64,000 bases of DNA from Flavobacterium silvaticum (GTDB taxonomy: Bacteria; Bacteroidota; Bacteroidia; Flavobacteriales; Flavobacteriaceae): NCBI RefSeq assembly GCF_012911565.1, contig NZ_JAAMPU010000107.1, positions 467,800 to 531,799 on the forward strand. The letters are read 5' to 3'. Below are positions 16,029 to 26,360 of the stretch, one piece after another. Made by a program: the position numbers and the translations under genes. The notes beneath the pieces are model-generated. The model did no database searches. It saw only the letters and a list, made by a program, of their open reading frames with translations, and was not told where the DNA came from. Every line of letters starts with the position of its first letter. Position 1 is the stretch's first letter.

Positions 16029-19000
16029 ATGCATAAACTATACGCTTCAAGAAAATTCCGGTCTGCGTTTGCATTAAGCCTTTTATCGATACTCTTATCG
16101 GGAATGCTCAATGCACAGGTAGTCAAGCCTTTTGTGCAGCGCAGCTCACAGTATACGCCCGAGAAAAAAATCTACAACATCAAGGGTGATTTCACCATGC
16201 TCGGCAATACCAACCTGAGCCTGCAGAATTACGGCAACCAGACCCAGAACGGAAACAACGTCATGCAATATGTAGACGTGGATGCAGCAAACCTCAACGG
16301 CCTTGGCGGGATCCCGACGTTCAACTCCTCATCGGCGACACTTACGCTTTCTACTGAAAATGGCGCTATTCCCGAATGTTCGAATATTATTTACGCCGGT
16401 CTTTACTGGACAGGCCGCGCCGCTACCGGTGCGCCAAGCGACCTTCAGTTCAGTGTCACCAAAGAAATCGTAACCGGAAGTACGCCTTTCTCTAACAATT
16501 ATCCGGCACTTGGCCATGGTGAAGCAGTAACGGCAACTTCTTACAACCTGAGTGTTTCCCGTACAGGTACAGCGAATAATTACTCACCGAGATATACGTT
16601 TTCCGGAGGCGGTAATTTGTATCAGTTCAACTTTACCAATGCGGCCACGAACATGGTTTCCGTTTCTGTCAACGGAGGCACGGCAGTCTTTTTACCCGCT
16701 ACCGTATCGACTGTCGGCTTCGTCAAGACAGCGACACTCACGACACCTTATTCGTTCACCAATGCCGGTCTTACCATTACGATCAATCAGCTGATCCGTG
16801 ATTCGCGTACAGACAGAAGCGTGGTTGAAACCCAACAGACTTCAAAAGTGAACCTCACTGTTTCCGGAACCACTACGAACACCACATCGTACACCAAGAA
16901 TTTCGATAAACGCAAATTGCAGTTCCGTGGCCCGGGTGCTACAGAATATACCGAAATCACCGCCAATAACAATGACATTTATTATCCGGTAGATTCAAAC
17001 GACTTTATGTATTCCGCTTATGCCGAAGTGACCGATTACGTCAAACTTCACGGCCTTGGGGAATATTTTGCCGCCGATATGGCACTCGTAGAAGGAAACG
17101 GCGGCGGAACCGGATATTACGGCGGATGGGGTCTTGTCGTTGTCTATGAAAATACCAAAATGAAATACCGGGATGTCACGTTGTTTGACGGATATGCCTA
17201 TGTCATTGGTGGAACCGCAAGCAACGAACTGCCTATTTCCGGTTTCAATACGGTACAATCAGGACAGGTAGGAATCAAGCTCGGTATCATAGCAGGAGAA
17301 GGCGATCGTGACATTACCGGCGATTATCTTCAAATCAAACGCAACAGCGACGGGGTTTTCCAGGATTTGAACCACACGGCGAATACACCGGATAACTTCT
17401 TCAATTCGAGCATACAGGTTCCCGGAACACGAAATCCGAACTTCCTCAACAATACGGGAATCGACCTGGACATGTTCACGGTTCCGAACCCGAATAACTC
17501 AGTCATCGCCAACAACCAGAACAGTACGACTTTCCGTTATGGTTCCATCCAGGACACATATATCATATTTGCTTTGGCGATGGCCGTTGATGCGTACATC
17601 CCTGAAATCGAAGGTGAACTTTCTGCAGTCAGCATCAATGGTTCCCCGGCCGGATCAGGTCCGTATACAGCAGAACCGGGTCAGGAGCTGGAATTCAAGA
17701 TAAAAGTCAGGAACCGCGGAACGGAACCGTTGAACAATGCCAAACTCATCGTTCCTATTCCATTCAATACAGATTATGTTACGGGCAGTGCCCTCAATTC
17801 CATATTGTTCACACCGCTTCCCGCTCCGAACAGCCTGACTTTCGATCCGGCATTGGGGTCAAATGGATCTTTGGTCTGGGATATCGGATCTTTGCCGCTT
17901 CCCGCCAATCCCGATGTCGTATTGGGTGAACTCACCTTCAAACTCAAAGTTACCGAAGATTGTACGCTGTTGCAGCAAACCTGCGACAATATGATCCAGG
18001 TAAACGGATCTGTCAGCGCAACCGGTTCCATTACCGGAATCAGCGTCAACAACCTGAACCTGATATTAGGTTATAATCCGAACGGAAACTGTCAGGGGAA
18101 TGCGCTTCCGGCACCGCTTAAAATCAATGTGGATGCTATCGATTATGTAAATGCCAACTGTCAGGGCGTTCCGGCTCCGGTCGCGTTTACATTCTGTACC
18201 CCGAACGCGACAATCCCAATAACAGAGGTTTCGGGAAGTTTCCCTCCGGGTTCCACTTTTTACAATGAATTCCCTGTCACGGCCGAAAGCATTCAATACA
18301 CTATCAACAATCCGTTTCCTGCCACACCTGGAACAACCACGTACTACGCCGTTCCGCCACAAACGGCACAGGGATGTTTCTTTGCATTTACCATTACGGT
18401 AAACAGTGTAACCGAAACTCCGGTCGCAGGGCCAGGCATGACGTATTGTGTCGGTTCGGTTGCAAGTCCGTTGACTGCTACGGCTACGAATCCGGCCCAC
18501 ACCTTATATTATTTCAGTTCAATTAACGGAACGCCTCAACTTTCGATAACGCCTTCGACTGCAGTTGCCGGAACGTTCACGTATTATGTAGCTGAAGGAA
18601 ACAGCTTTGACTGTTACGGCCCGAAAGTAGAAATCACCGTTACTGTTGTACCGGGAATCACCATTACAGCTCCGGCGAATGTACCTTTTGAAGGTTGCGG
18701 TACCGATGCCATTACCGGTCTTGCCTATAGCGAAACTCCTGTGGCCATTACCGTTTCACAATTCATTGCTGCCGGCGGATCTGTTTCAGATGCGGAATTG
18801 GCCGATGGAGAAGTGATTTTGTATTCCGATGTCAGAAGTGGAAACTGTCCTATTCTTGTCACCCGAACGTTTTCTATCGATGGTGCCTGCGGACAACAAT
18901 CGGTTACGCAACAAATCACGATTCAGGATCTGACACCACCGGTCATTTCAACTTTACCTGCGCCTTCCGTTACTGACGGATGCACCGGTACTCCGGACTT

Positions 19001-22000
19001 TACAACCCCAACGGCATCTGATAATTGCGAAGGCCTTGTCACCTTGACATTTGCAGATGAAACAGTTCACAACGGTTGTGCAACCACCATCACACGTACC
19101 TGGACGGCTCTTGATCTTTGCGGAAATCCGGCTACGGCATCACAATCGATTACCTTCAATGACAATACACCTCCGGTTTTTGAAGTGCTTCCGGAACCAT
19201 CGACTATTGGCTGCGGGGAAACACCATCTTTTGAAACGGCTGTGGCAACAGATTCGTGCTCACCAAACGTCACCTTGTCTTTTGTAGATTCACAGGCTCC
19301 GGGAACTTGTCCGGGAAGCATCGTTTACACACGTACGTGGACGGCTTTGGATGTTTGCCAGAATACATCGACAGCCCAGCAAATCATTACATCTATTGAC
19401 GATGTGCCGCCGGTTATCACAACACAGGCACAGGATCTATTCCTTGAATGTAACGGAGAAGATACGACTGAGCAAATCCAGACATGGCTCTCGCAGAACG
19501 GTGGTGCTATTGCAACCGATGCGTGTTCCGATATTACCTGGACTAATGATTTCGATACTACCCCGACAAGTTGTTCCGATGCCGTTACCATCATTTTTGT
19601 GGCTACGGACAGCTGTGGAAATCAATCCTACAGCGAGGCTCATTTGCAGATAAACGACAACCTGCCTCCTGTTCTTCCTCAAATTCCAGGCAATCTTGAT
19701 TTGACTTGCGATGATGCTATTCCGGCAGCACAACCTTTGACCGCCACTGATGCCTGTGTTGGAGCGATCACTGCAACTCCTGCAGAAACAGAAACACCGG
19801 GAGCATGCCAAGGCTCACGTATCATTACAAGAACATGGACATTTACGGATAGTTGTGAAAACACGGTATCTGCAAGCCAGACGATTACTATAAATGATAC
19901 GACCGCTCCGGCCCTGCCTCAAATTCCGGGTAACCTGATTTTGAGCTGTGGGGATACGGTTCCATCGGCACAACCAATTACCGCAACCGATGCGTGCTCA
20001 GGAGACATAACCGCAACTCCGGTTGAAACGGAAACTCCTGGAACTTGTGAAGGTTCAAGAGTTATTACACGTACATGGACATTTACAGATGCTTGTGAGA
20101 ATACGGTATCTGCAAGCCAAACCATTACCATAAACGATACGACACCACCGGTTCTTCCTGAAGTTCCGGCCAGTATCATACTAAGTTGCGGAGATTCAAT
20201 CCCTGCCGCACAGCCATTGACGGCTACAGATGCGTGTTCAGGCGATATTACAGCAACCCCGACCGAAACAGAAACAGCAGGAACATGTCCGGGAACTAGC
20301 ATCATTGCAAGAACATGGACATTTACCGATGCCTGTGACAATACTGTTTCCGCAACCCAAACCATTACCATAAATGATACTACACCACCGGTTCTTCCTG
20401 AAATCCCGGGCAGCGTCAATTTGAGCTGTGCTGCCGATGTTCCTCAAAATGTGACATTGACAGCAACAGACGAATGCAGCGGAGAAACCATATCTGCCAC
20501 CGGAGTCGATGTGACCACAGCCGGAAGCTGCGCCAATTCATTTACCACCATCCGTACATGGACATTCACAGATAGCTGTAACAATACGATTTCTGCAAGC
20601 CAGACCATAAACGTCAACGATACGATTGCGCCTGTGTTTACATTCGTTCCGGAAAATACAACGGCTGAATGCGGCGACGAGCCTGTATTCGGAACTCCTG
20701 TCGTAACGGACAATTGCATTGGTGAAGTGACATTGACTTATGCCGATGAAACAGTTGCCGGAAGCTGCGTCGGTTCCTCTGTAATCACAAGGACATGGAC
20801 GGCAACAGACGTCTGCAACAATCAATCGACGGCATCACAAAGCATCACGTTTACAGATACTGTAGCGCCGGTAATAACTACACAGGCATCGAACCTAAAT
20901 GTGAATTGTTCTACGGCTGCGGACGCGCTTCAGGCCTGGCTTGATTCGAATGGGGGCGCCGCTGCAACGGATAGTTGTTCTGCCGTAACGTGGACAAATA
21001 CCTATAACGGACAAACCGGTTCTTGCGGAACGGCAGTCGAAGTTATTTTTACGGCTACCGATGCCTGTCAGAATCAAACTACGACTACCGCTTCGTTCAC
21101 TATTACAGATACCGAAGCTCCAGTAGCGCCTCAGGCTCCTGAAAATATCACTTTGAGTTGTGCCGGAAACGTGCCTGCTCCTTTGACTCTAATTGCAATC
21201 GATGCTTGTTCCGGTGAAATAGCTGCGACATCGACAGATACAGTAGTTACGGGCGAATGTGTAAATAATTTCGTTATCAACCGGACATGGACGTTTACAG
21301 ATGATTGCGACAATAGCGTTTCGATCACACAAACCATTATAGTCAACGATACTGAAATGCCTGTTGTCCCGGAAGCACCTGCCGATGTTACTGTAAGTTG
21401 TACTTCGTTGGTTCCTGTCGGACCTGTACTGACAGCGGTTGACGGATGTGCAAACGAACAGATCGAAGCCACACCATTTGACGTAGTGACACCTGGAAGC
21501 TGTCCGAACTCCTATACCATTTTAAGGACATGGTCTTTTTCCGACACTTGTAAAAATGCTGTTTCGATACATCAGACGATAACTGTCAACGATAACGAAG
21601 CTCCGGTGTTTGCAACAGAAATCCCATCAGATGTTACGTTGAACTGTGAAGACATTCCATCGGCACCAATTATAATGGCTACCGATAACTGCAATACAAC
21701 TGAATTTGCCGCTACGCTTACAGAAACGACGGCTACCGGAACATGCGCCGGAAACTACACCCTGACCAGAACCTGGACAGCTACCGATGCCTGTAACAAT
21801 ACGGCCACAGCTACCCAGGTAATCACAGTGCACGATGTTACCGGACCGGTTGCCACAGATGTTCCCGCCGATATTACGTTGGAATGCGGCGATACTGTTC
21901 CAACCGGCACCCCGCTTTCTGCAACGGATACGTGCAGCGGCGCAACAGTTACGGCAAATCCTGTTGACTCCATCGCTGCCGGAAGTTGTGTGAATTCTTA

Positions 22001-23150
22001 CACCATTACGCGTACATGGACTTTCACCGATGCGTGCAACAATACGACCACAGCCACACAAATCATCAGCGTACAGGACAATCAGGCACCTGAGTTTGCG
22101 GTCGATATGGTTGGTGAAATAACCGTGAATTGCGGCGAAGTTCCTGTAGCTCCTCAATACACAGCAACGGATGCCTGTAACAACACGGTGATCGCCGCTG
22201 TCCTTACAGAAACGTCAGTCCCTGGAACCTGTCCGGAAGTCCAGACCATCACAAGGACATGGACGGCTAGTGATGCATGCAACAACAGCCAGTCGATATC
22301 ACAGATTATTCACGTAATGGATTTGAACGGCCCTGTTTTGGATTCTCCTTTGGATTCGGTTGTCAATGTGACATGTGATGCGATTCCGGCTGTTCCTGAG
22401 CTGACGTTCAGCGATGCCTGTTCAGAAGTTGGTGCAGCGTTGTTCAGCGAGACATCTACTGATCCGGTTTCGGGAAGTTATACCATCACAAGGACATGGA
22501 CGGCTACCGATAGCTGTAACAATTCAAGCATCTATACCCAGATCATCAACGTAACACCGTTGACCATATCTGTCCCAGCATCGGCTTACGCAGCTTGTAA
22601 TGACGATACGAGCCTTATTCTCGACCTTACCGCATCGTTACCAGAAAATACTCCTGCGGGCGGAACTTTTGTCGATGTCGACAATACCGGTGCAGTCCAG
22701 GGAAGTTCTTTTGTACCAAACGGACTTAACGTAGGGGATTATCATGTAGATTATGTGACAGGAGATCAATCCTGCCCTTCGTCAATTGTCAGGATTACCG
22801 TATCTGTTGATGATGATTGCCAGGTACTCGATGAATGTGAGCCGGTCGTACACAATGCTTTCAGCCCGAACGGAGATGGGAAGAATGATATCTTCGTAAT
22901 CGAAAGTTTCGACAACCTTGATTGTATTATCGATAACAATGTTGAAATTTACAATCGTTGGGGCGTGCTTGTCTTCGAAATGAACAAGTATGACAATAAT
23001 ACGCGTGCGTTCCGCGGATACAGCGATGGACGTGCGACCGTGAAGAAAGGTGACGAATTGCCAGCCGGAACGTACTTCTATATCATCAAGTACACCAAGG
23101 CCGACGGCACGAATACGACCAAAGACGGTTATTTATATTTATCACGATAA
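16029..23150 (+). CDS. Giant T9SS type B adhesin with 15 HYR-like repeats
   Basis: A 2373-residue secreted protein. A signal peptide (about 1-30, ending MLNAQ) is followed by a unique N-terminal region (30-500), a DUF11-like conserved-repeat domain (about 525-690), linker Ig-like regions, then 15 consecutive repeats of about 80 residues (969-2177). Each repeat begins TPPV or APV, has cysteines in ATDACSG and TGTC, and a core RTWTFTDACNNT. The end (about 2272-2373, AFSPNGDGKNDIF to DGYLYLSR) is the gliding-motility-associated type B T9SS sorting domain. The protein should be moved over the outer membrane and displayed. It is followed by its presumptive SprF-like partner, as sprB is by sprF. 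Role: adhesion or gliding, inferred. Confidence 0.93.
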   Translation: MHKLYASRKFRSAFALSLLSILLSGMLNAQVVKPFVQRSSQYTPEKKIYNIKGDFTMLGNTNLSLQNYGNQTQNGNNVMQYVDVDAANLNGLGGIPTFNSSSATLTLSTENGAIPECSNIIYAGLYWTGRAATGAPSDLQFSVTKEIVTGSTPFSNNYPALGHGEAVTATSYNLSVSRTGTANNYSPRYTFSGGGNLYQFNFTNAATNMVSVSVNGGTAVFLPATVSTVGFVKTATLTTPYSFTNAGLTITINQLIRDSRTDRSVVETQQTSKVNLTVSGTTTNTTSYTKNFDKRKLQFRGPGATEYTEITANNNDIYYPVDSNDFMYSAYAEVTDYVKLHGLGEYFAADMALVEGNGGGTGYYGGWGLVVVYENTKMKYRDVTLFDGYAYVIGGTASNELPISGFNTVQSGQVGIKLGIIAGEGDRDITGDYLQIKRNSDGVFQDLNHTANTPDNFFNSSIQVPGTRNPNFLNNTGIDLDMFTVPNPNNSVIANNQNSTTFRYGSIQDTYIIFALAMAVDAYIPEIEGELSAVSINGSPAGSGPYTAEPGQELEFKIKVRNRGTEPLNNAKLIVPIPFNTDYVTGSALNSILFTPLPAPNSLTFDPALGSNGSLVWDIGSLPLPANPDVVLGELTFKLKVTEDCTLLQQTCDNMIQVNGSVSATGSITGISVNNLNLILGYNPNGNCQGNALPAPLKINVDAIDYVNANCQGVPAPVAFTFCTPNATIPITEVSGSFPPGSTFYNEFPVTAESIQYTINNPFPATPGTTTYYAVPPQTAQGCFFAFTITVNSVTETPVAGPGMTYCVGSVASPLTATATNPAHTLYYFSSINGTPQLSITPSTAVAGTFTYYVAEGNSFDCYGPKVEITVTVVPGITITAPANVPFEGCGTDAITGLAYSETPVAITVSQFIAAGGSVSDAELADGEVILYSDVRSGNCPILVTRTFSIDGACGQQSVTQQITIQDLTPPVISTLPAPSVTDGCTGTPDFTTPTASDNCEGLVTLTFADETVHNGCATTITRTWTALDLCGNPATASQSITFNDNTPPVFEVLPEPSTIGCGETPSFETAVATDSCSPNVTLSFVDSQAPGTCPGSIVYTRTWTALDVCQNTSTAQQIITSIDDVPPVITTQAQDLFLECNGEDTTEQIQTWLSQNGGAIATDACSDITWTNDFDTTPTSCSDAVTIIFVATDSCGNQSYSEAHLQINDNLPPVLPQIPGNLDLTCDDAIPAAQPLTATDACVGAITATPAETETPGACQGSRIITRTWTFTDSCENTVSASQTITINDTTAPALPQIPGNLILSCGDTVPSAQPITATDACSGDITATPVETETPGTCEGSRVITRTWTFTDACENTVSASQTITINDTTPPVLPEVPASIILSCGDSIPAAQPLTATDACSGDITATPTETETAGTCPGTSIIARTWTFTDACDNTVSATQTITINDTTPPVLPEIPGSVNLSCAADVPQNVTLTATDECSGETISATGVDVTTAGSCANSFTTIRTWTFTDSCNNTISASQTINVNDTIAPVFTFVPENTTAECGDEPVFGTPVVTDNCIGEVTLTYADETVAGSCVGSSVITRTWTATDVCNNQSTASQSITFTDTVAPVITTQASNLNVNCSTAADALQAWLDSNGGAAATDSCSAVTWTNTYNGQTGSCGTAVEVIFTATDACQNQTTTTASFTITDTEAPVAPQAPENITLSCAGNVPAPLTLIAIDACSGEIAATSTDTVVTGECVNNFVINRTWTFTDDCDNSVSITQTIIVNDTEMPVVPEAPADVTVSCTSLVPVGPVLTAVDGCANEQIEATPFDVVTPGSCPNSYTILRTWSFSDTCKNAVSIHQTITVNDNEAPVFATEIPSDVTLNCEDIPSAPIIMATDNCNTTEFAATLTETTATGTCAGNYTLTRTWTATDACNNTATATQVITVHDVTGPVATDVPADITLECGDTVPTGTPLSATDTCSGATVTANPVDSIAAGSCVNSYTITRTWTFTDACNNTTTATQIISVQDNQAPEFAVDMVGEITVNCGEVPVAPQYTATDACNNTVIAAVLTETSVPGTCPEVQTITRTWTASDACNNSQSISQIIHVMDLNGPVLDSPLDSVVNVTCDAIPAVPELTFSDACSEVGAALFSETSTDPVSGSYTITRTWTATDSCNNSSIYTQIINVTPLTISVPASAYAACNDDTSLILDLTASLPENTPAGGTFVDVDNTGAVQGSSFVPNGLNVGDYHVDYVTGDQSCPSSIVRITVSVDDDCQVLDECEPVVHNAFSPNGDGKNDIFVIESFDNLDCIIDNNVEIYNRWGVLVFEMNKYDNNTRAFRGYSDGRATVKKGDELPAGTYFYIIKYTKADGTNTTKDGYLYLSR
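18933..22560 (+). repeat. In-gene tandem repeat array (15 units of about 240 bp)
   Basis: The units encode the HYR-like repeats of the giant adhesin. Units 4 to 7 (about 19,660-20,630) are closest, sharing long near-identical blocks around the ACATGGACATTTAC and ACCATTACCATAAA segments. Units 3 and 9 differ: they replace the second half with an ITWTN or VTWTN type core and are longer. This suggests recent duplication of the middle units and an older 1-2-3 / 8-9 periodicity. Confidence 0.85.
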
Positions 23151-23182
23151 CAAAGCCCCAATCCAGGAAATATCTATAGCGC

Positions 23183-24094
23183 ATGAAAACAAAGGTTATC
23201 TATTTCGCACTGCTTCTCCTTCCGCTGCTATCAAGGGCACAGCAGGATGCGCAGTACACCCAGTACATGTATAACACCATCAATATCAACCCGGCCTATG
23301 CAGGTTCAAGAGGTGCGCTGAGTCTTTTCGGATTGCACAGGACGCAATGGGTCGGACTTGACGGAGCGCCGGTGACCAACTCCTTTTCGGTCAATACGCC
23401 AATCAACAATAGTAATTTGGGTGTCGGGCTTTCATTTGTGAACGACAGGATCGGTCCGACCAAAGAAAATCTGATTTCGGCAGATATATCGTACACCATC
23501 CACACTTCGGAACGTTATAAGCTATCATTCGGGATTAAGGCATCTGCGAATTTATTCAGCCTTGACCGTGACAAACTCAATCCGGAAAACCAAGATGATC
23601 CGAGCCTGTATGGATTTACAAATAAATTCTCGCCTGGGGTCGGAGCCGGGGTTTATTTCCATTCCGATAAAATGTACGTAGGTTTGTCTGTCCCGAATTT
23701 CATCCAGGATTACGCTTATGACGACAATGACGTGGTCGTGAACAAAGAAAAAATGAACTTTTACCTCATTGGCGGTTATGTGTTCGATCTGAGCCCGAGC
23801 CTCAAATTCAAGCCGGCCGTTCTGGGTAAAGCTGTTGCCGGAGCACCGGTACAACTTGATGTTTCCGCTAACTTTATGTTCAATGAAAAATTCGTCCTTG
23901 GGGCTGCTTACCGTTGGGATGCCGCATGGAGTGCGATGGCCGGTTTCCAGATCACTAACGGATTGTACCTCGGTTATGCCTACGACATGGAAACGACACG
24001 GCTCAGGAATTACAATTCAGGATCTCATGAGATTTTCCTCAGATACGAATTCCTCAATAATTTCAACCGCATCACATCGCCCCGATTCTTTTAA
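23183..24094 (+). CDS. PorP/SprF family type IX secretion membrane protein
   Basis: A 303-residue outer-membrane protein. The signal peptide MKTKVIYFALLLLPLLSRAQ is followed by QDAQYTQYMYNTININPAYAGSRG, the hallmark N-terminus of the PorP/SprF family, then alternating beta strands and a C-terminal strand ending in F. SprF is needed to deliver the SprB adhesin to the surface in Flavobacterium; paralogs usually sit behind their type B cargo gene. Here it follows the giant adhesin by 32 bp and precedes an OmpA-family gene by 12 bp. Confidence 0.94.
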   Translation: MKTKVIYFALLLLPLLSRAQQDAQYTQYMYNTININPAYAGSRGALSLFGLHRTQWVGLDGAPVTNSFSVNTPINNSNLGVGLSFVNDRIGPTKENLISADISYTIHTSERYKLSFGIKASANLFSLDRDKLNPENQDDPSLYGFTNKFSPGVGAGVYFHSDKMYVGLSVPNFIQDYAYDDNDVVVNKEKMNFYLIGGYVFDLSPSLKFKPAVLGKAVAGAPVQLDVSANFMFNEKFVLGAAYRWDAAWSAMAGFQITNGLYLGYAYDMETTRLRNYNSGSHEIFLRYEFLNNFNRITSPRFF

Positions 24095-24106
24095 TATCCG
24101 GACCAC

Positions 24107-26050
24107 ATGAAAAAAACAGTACTCAGTTTTCTTTTTGCACTTACGGCTTCGGCGACTTTTGCTCAGGCGCCGGGACAGAACAAGGCAGATAAACAATACA
24201 CCAAATACGCTTACATAGATGCGACCGAAACGTACGAACGCATCGTGGAGAAAGGCTATAAATCTCCCGAAGTATTGACCAAACTGGCCAATTCGTATTA
24301 CTTCAATTCCCAATTCGACAAAGCCGCCAAATGGTATGGGGAATTGTTCGCGATGACGAATGATGTGGAAGCCGAAGTCTATTATCGTTACGCCCAATCA
24401 CTCAAAGCTACCGGAAATTACGCCAAGTCAAACGACATGATGAATGCGTTCACGGCTAAAACCCAGGAAGATCTGCGCGGTAAGAATTACACCGAGCACA
24501 AGGATTACATGGAAATCATCAAGGCAAATTCAGGGCGGTATGAGATTGGAGATGCCGGAATCAATACTGAATATTCAGATTACGGAAGCCATGTTTATAA
24601 CGGAAAACTGTATTTCACATCGGCCCGCGATACCGGCAACTTCGTCAAGCGTGTCCACAAATGGTCGAACCAGTATTTTACCAATGTGTGGTCTGCGGAA
24701 GTTACAGCCGATTCTGTCGGGACACCTAAACGTTTTGCCCGAAGCATCAATACCCGTTTCCATGAAGCCACGCCCGTTTTCACCAAAGACGGCAATACGA
24801 TGTATTTTACCCGCAACGATTTCACCGATGGAAAAAAAGGCAAAAGCAAGGACAGAATCACGCTGATAAAAATTTACAAAGCGACCAAAGTGGTCAAGGA
24901 CAGCGTAGAAACGTGGGAGAATATCACGGAACTTCCGTTTGACAGCAAAGATTATACAGTGGCACATCCGGCTTTGAGCGCTGATGGAAAATGGCTGTAT
25001 TTCGCTTCTGATATGCCCGGAGGATTTGGCCAGTCAGATTTATATAAAGTCTCGATCAGTGCCGATGGAACTTTCGGGACACCGGTAAATCTTGGAAAAG
25101 GAATCAATACGGAAGGCAAGGAAACATTCCCGTTCGCGACAGATGAAAACGAACTGTATTTTTCATCGGACGGCTATCCCGGAGTCGGCGGCCTCGATAT
25201 TTACATGGCTAAAATCAAGGACGATGGAACTTTCGACGAACCCATAAACGTTGGCGAACCCGCGAATTCCAAGTTCGACGACTTTGCGTATTTCATCGAT
25301 ACCAAAACCCGGAAAGGCTTTTTGACTTCTAACCGCGAAGGTGGAAAAGGCCTCGACGATATCTACAAATTCCTTGAGACACGCAAACTTACCTGTGAAC
25401 AGGAATTGTCCGGAATCGTGACCGACAAGGACACAGGCGAACCGATTGCAGGCGCGAAAGTGACGTTGTTCGACGATAAGTTCAATAAGATTTCAGAAGT
25501 CACTTCGGATGACAAAGGCTTCTATGATTTCGGCAAAGTCGAATGCGGAAAAGCCTATTATTTACGTGGCGAAAAAGACGGATACGAAACCAACGAACAA
25601 CGCATCGAGATTCCAAAAACCACCGGAAAGACAGATCTTCCGATACAGCTGGAGAAGAAAGTCAAACCGATTCCTGTGGGCGGCGATCTGGCCAAGACAT
25701 TCGGCATCAAGGAAATTTACTTTGACTTCGACAAATCCAATATCCGTCAGGATGCAGCCGTCGAGCTTGCCAAAATCCTTGACGTTATGGAACAATATCC
25801 AACAATGAAAGTCGATATCCGTTCCCATACGGACAGTCGTGGTTCCAAAGCATACAACGAAAAATTATCGGACCGTCGCGCGAACTCGACACGCGAATGG
25901 CTCATATCAAAAGGCATTTCTGCCGACCGTTTGACAAGCAAAGGCTATGGCGAGAACCAACTCGTGAACCAATGCTCGGACGGCGTGAAATGTACCGAAG
26001 ACGAACACCAGATGAACAGACGTAGCGAGTTTATCATTATGGGAATGTAA
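24107..26050 (+). CDS. OmpA-family protein with TPR, PD40 and carboxypeptidase-regulatory domains
   Basis: A 647-residue envelope protein. After a signal peptide (MKKTVLSFLFALTASATFAQ) come TPR-like helices (about 40-130), WD40-like PD40 beta-propeller repeats (about 150-420, with YFTSARDTGNF, YFASDMPGGFGQSDLYK and YFSSDGYPGVGGLDIY), a carboxypeptidase-regulatory-like beta domain (about 430-515) and a C-terminal OmpA peptidoglycan-binding domain (about 530-647, YFDFDKSNIRQDA and NRRSEFII). Such proteins accompany PorP/SprF pairs in Bacteroidetes and probably anchor the secretion or adhesin assembly to the cell wall. A terminator follows at once, so it closes the operon. Confidence 0.93.
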   Translation: MKKTVLSFLFALTASATFAQAPGQNKADKQYTKYAYIDATETYERIVEKGYKSPEVLTKLANSYYFNSQFDKAAKWYGELFAMTNDVEAEVYYRYAQSLKATGNYAKSNDMMNAFTAKTQEDLRGKNYTEHKDYMEIIKANSGRYEIGDAGINTEYSDYGSHVYNGKLYFTSARDTGNFVKRVHKWSNQYFTNVWSAEVTADSVGTPKRFARSINTRFHEATPVFTKDGNTMYFTRNDFTDGKKGKSKDRITLIKIYKATKVVKDSVETWENITELPFDSKDYTVAHPALSADGKWLYFASDMPGGFGQSDLYKVSISADGTFGTPVNLGKGINTEGKETFPFATDENELYFSSDGYPGVGGLDIYMAKIKDDGTFDEPINVGEPANSKFDDFAYFIDTKTRKGFLTSNREGGKGLDDIYKFLETRKLTCEQELSGIVTDKDTGEPIAGAKVTLFDDKFNKISEVTSDDKGFYDFGKVECGKAYYLRGEKDGYETNEQRIEIPKTTGKTDLPIQLEKKVKPIPVGGDLAKTFGIKEIYFDFDKSNIRQDAAVELAKILDVMEQYPTMKVDIRSHTDSRGSKAYNEKLSDRRANSTREWLISKGISADRLTSKGYGENQLVNQCSDGVKCTEDEHQMNRRSEFIIMGM

Positions 26051-26075
26051 TCGACCGATGAATCGATGACTGCGT

Positions 26076-26105
26076 AAAAGCCGGGACAACTGTTCCGGCT
26101 TTTTT
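26076..26105 (+). terminator. Terminator of the adhesin/PorP/OmpA operon
   Basis: AAAAGCCGG (26076-26084) pairs with CCGGCTTTT (26095-26103), with further pairs inside, followed by a T-run. It lies 26 bp past the OmpA-gene stop. Confidence 0.8.
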
Positions 26106-26360
26106 CATGGCAAACAGGTTGGATATGCCTGAAGAATTTTTGTTGTAAAATTTCTGTTGTAAAAAAATTACAACAAAAAAAATACAACACGATTTGTTGC
26201 AAAATCTCCGTTCAAAAATTTTTACAACAGCAAAGAAGAAACGACAAGGAAAAGAAGAAAAATGGTTTGCAAGCCTGTAAAATAACCTGAGTTCGATGGA
26301 AATCCATAAAAATGCGAATCCAATCCGATTCCGCACGCTAAAGTCAAACGTTATGGTCTT
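26106..26360. other. Intergenic cluster of GTTGTAA / TTACAAC motifs
   Basis: Within about 90 bp GTTGTAA occurs at 26142 and 26156, and TTACAAC at 26168 and 26222, with near copies between (ATACAAC, TTGTTGC). Two of them form a perfect 7-bp inverted repeat with a 5-bp A-spacer (26156-26174). No T-run and no coding sequence accompany it; it could be a cluster of binding sites or a simple AT-rich repeat. Confidence 0.55.

Noticed and set aside
16282..22157. Long minus-strand frames rich in Val/Ser across the adhesin gene
   Set aside because: They mirror the tandem repeats of the adhesin on the other strand and have no signal, promoter or family of their own.
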